Positions 62,604 to 64,000 of a DNA stretch of 64,000 nt are shown piece after piece (within the stretch, counting starts at the first letter, position 1; every line of letters begins with the position of its first letter). The position numbers were made by a program, and so were the translations under genes. The notes beneath the pieces were generated by a model. That model was given only the letters and a program-made list of their open reading frames with translations, was not told the DNA's origin and searched no databases. The DNA lies in assembly GCA_963922205.1 (NCBI GenBank), contig CAWUHX010000004.1:1-64000 (forward strand), given 5' to 3'. Origin of the DNA: Romanomermis culicivorax. Its lineage: Eukaryota; Nematoda; Enoplea; Mermithida; Mermithidae.

Positions 62604-63742
62604 TCATTTTTTCGGAGGTTTATTGTACTGTCCAGCAAATAGCACTGATTCGAATTGCTGTGCCATACCATGTTTCATAGTGATGAAAAAAGCAAAGGGT
62701 CTATCAACATGGAAATTTGTGTCAGGTGTTGCTGCAGACTTAAAGCCTAGACCTGCTGATGAACCAGCCGCCGCTTCGATTCCAGTTTCGGTGACCTAAA
62801 TCAAATGATATATCACAATAATAATTTTGGATGCATAATTTTGTAAAGAGGTCAAAATAGACTAATTTTATAATTTGAACATGCACATTTTTCTTATTGA
62901 GAAAAGCCCTATTTCTGGTTTCTAGTCATGTAAATATAGAGGTCACTGAATCTAAACTTACTTCAAAAAAAGCTTTATGCTGCATGTCAGAAACAACAAC
63001 TTTGTCCCAAGGATATTGCAACAATTCACTGAAGTCAGCTTTCGACCTGTCAAAAATATTGGTGACATTCAATAATTTCACTTGGCCTACCAGGTCTTGG
63101 ACCGTATACTCCATAGTGAATTTTGGTAGCTTGACCTGCAAAAAAGACAATTTGTGGGTGAAGTATTCATGAATCAAAGAAAAAATAATTTTGCACAATA
63201 TTGGTTCACATTTCAAAAATAATATTGAAAATTGACTGTTTCAAGGAATTTCCAAGTCTAGCTTTACAAGGTGCCCACTTTTTAACCTCGATTCAAATTG
63301 ACTACATCCTCTCATGACTCACATCGACAAATTTTTCTTCAAAGTTGATTTCTCCAGCAAATTTTTGGCAGATGACATCACCAACATCTATCTTGTGACC
63401 GAATTCTTGCATGGCAATGTACAAGCTCAAGTTTTCTTCATGGAAAGGTAGCTCTATCATGGAAAAGGGACCCTTTTTGTGATAGGGTAGATCAAGGATT
63501 TGGCCATGCAAAAATTCCACATAGTGGAATATTGTTCTTGACTCGAGGAATGTGCCATTTTGTGTTTCTGAGAAAGGTTCTAGGAAACGAGCCTTCAAGT
63601 AGAGTGCATTGACCAAAATCATGGCAGTATTGCCATTCAAACTCCCATGTGGTATCAAATTTTTGATTCGGTCTTGCGTTGAATGAGCCACAATATTGTT
63701 GATTTGATTAACAACTTTATCTCCATCTTTAGCAAAGTTGAC
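62604..63742 (-). CDS. Serpin, three C-terminal exons (gene continues past the right edge)
   Basis: Minus-strand exons are 63742-63323 (140 codons), 63135-62962 (58 codons) and 62795-62604 (63 codons plus TGA), all phase 0 with GT-AG introns. Serpins inhibit serine or cysteine proteases by trapping them after reactive-loop cleavage. Visible blocks are NFAKDGDKVVNQINNIV, TAMILVNALYLKARFLEPF, the KLPKFTMEY strand, the reactive-loop hinge ETGIEAAAGSS, DRPFAFFITMKH and VLFAGQYNKP. The small-residue hinge (Gly, Ile, Glu, Ala, Ala, Ala) fits an inhibitory serpin. Counting 17 residues from the hinge Glu puts Lys at P1 and Ser at P1', suggesting a trypsin-like target, but the loop is three residues longer than in alpha-1-antitrypsin, so P1 is uncertain. 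The N-terminal exons and any signal peptide are outside the window. Confidence 0.93.
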
Positions 63743-64000
63743 CTGCATGGAAAAGACATTATAGCAAAACATAAGGTAACAGATACACAAGCTACTGTAT
63801 TAAGGACTCAAGTCATACCCATATTCAAGATTTTTAAAGAAGGATGAATTCCCCAAAAATTTTTTAGAACTTACTGAATAAATAGAAAATCATTTTTACG
63901 CAGTAAACATTCTAGCAGCATCTATATGTCATAAGACAGTGTTATTCTACAGTCTTAGCCGTCATGTCAGCATCCTGTCAGTTTCACAGGTAACACCTAG
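63743..64000 (-). other. Serpin intron (upstream exons outside window)
   Basis: The next exon's acceptor is CATGCAG/GTCAAC at 63743. No further serpin exon is visible before the window ends. Confidence 0.6.

Overview
This window comes from an invertebrate animal genome. It holds intron-rich metazoan genes (a PITPNM/rdgB lipid-transfer protein, the Sec1/Munc18 relative SCFD2, and a serpin), a canonical eukaryotic tRNA-Gln, and a very high load of DNA transposons and LTR elements. I cannot name the species from the sequence.

Host genes. The C-terminal exons of PITPNM/rdgB lie at 2587-4484 (+), with a tRNA-Gln(TTG) in the preceding intron. A complete SCFD2 gene of 14 exons (593 codons) lies at 51606-57905 (+). 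The last three exons of a serpin lie at 62604-63742 (-) and the gene runs off the right edge.

The centre (about 18-46.4 kb) is a transposon nest. A 245-bp TA-duplicating MITE is split by a hAT element (18001-19266). Next is a 460-bp miniature LTR element (TRIM, 19415-19874) whose two 184-bp LTRs each carry a tRNA-like cloverleaf with A and B boxes. Two large Ty3/mdg4-type LTR retroelements follow: element 1 (20186-29957, 741-bp LTRs, TSD TGTG) and element 2 (30152-46384, 1457-bp LTRs, TSD AAAC). Element 1 itself sits in a decayed hAT transposase.

The most unusual content is the gene order of these two elements. Both place a class III (gB/chuvirus-G-like) envelope glycoprotein between gag and pol, giving gag-env-PR-RT-RNaseH-integrase, whereas retroviruses put env last. 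In element 2 the whole chain is one 3046-codon frame. In element 1 gag and env-pol are in different frames, overlap by 103 nt, and are linked by a textbook -1 slippery heptamer A AAA AAC. Element 1 is disabled by a MITE inside env. Element 2 also has two tandem aspartic-protease domains, a coding-like overlapping -1-frame ORF, and a 3.7-kb leader holding an array of about 12 units (about 65 bp each) with CRE-like TGACGTCA cores and CAAC/GTTG arms.

Around the host genes, several MITE families (called A, B, C and D here) with CATAC(A/C)TG-like or CAGAGGTC-like ends and 8-bp target duplications have filled the introns, often nested in one another. Other DNA transposons include a decayed PIF/Harbinger transposase (9.7-11.3 kb), a Tigger/pogo derivative nested in a hAT element (58149-59358), and another hAT derivative (61538-62292). 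The 4.5-9.6 kb, 11.7-18 kb and 59.4-61.5 kb stretches contain no gene I can support.
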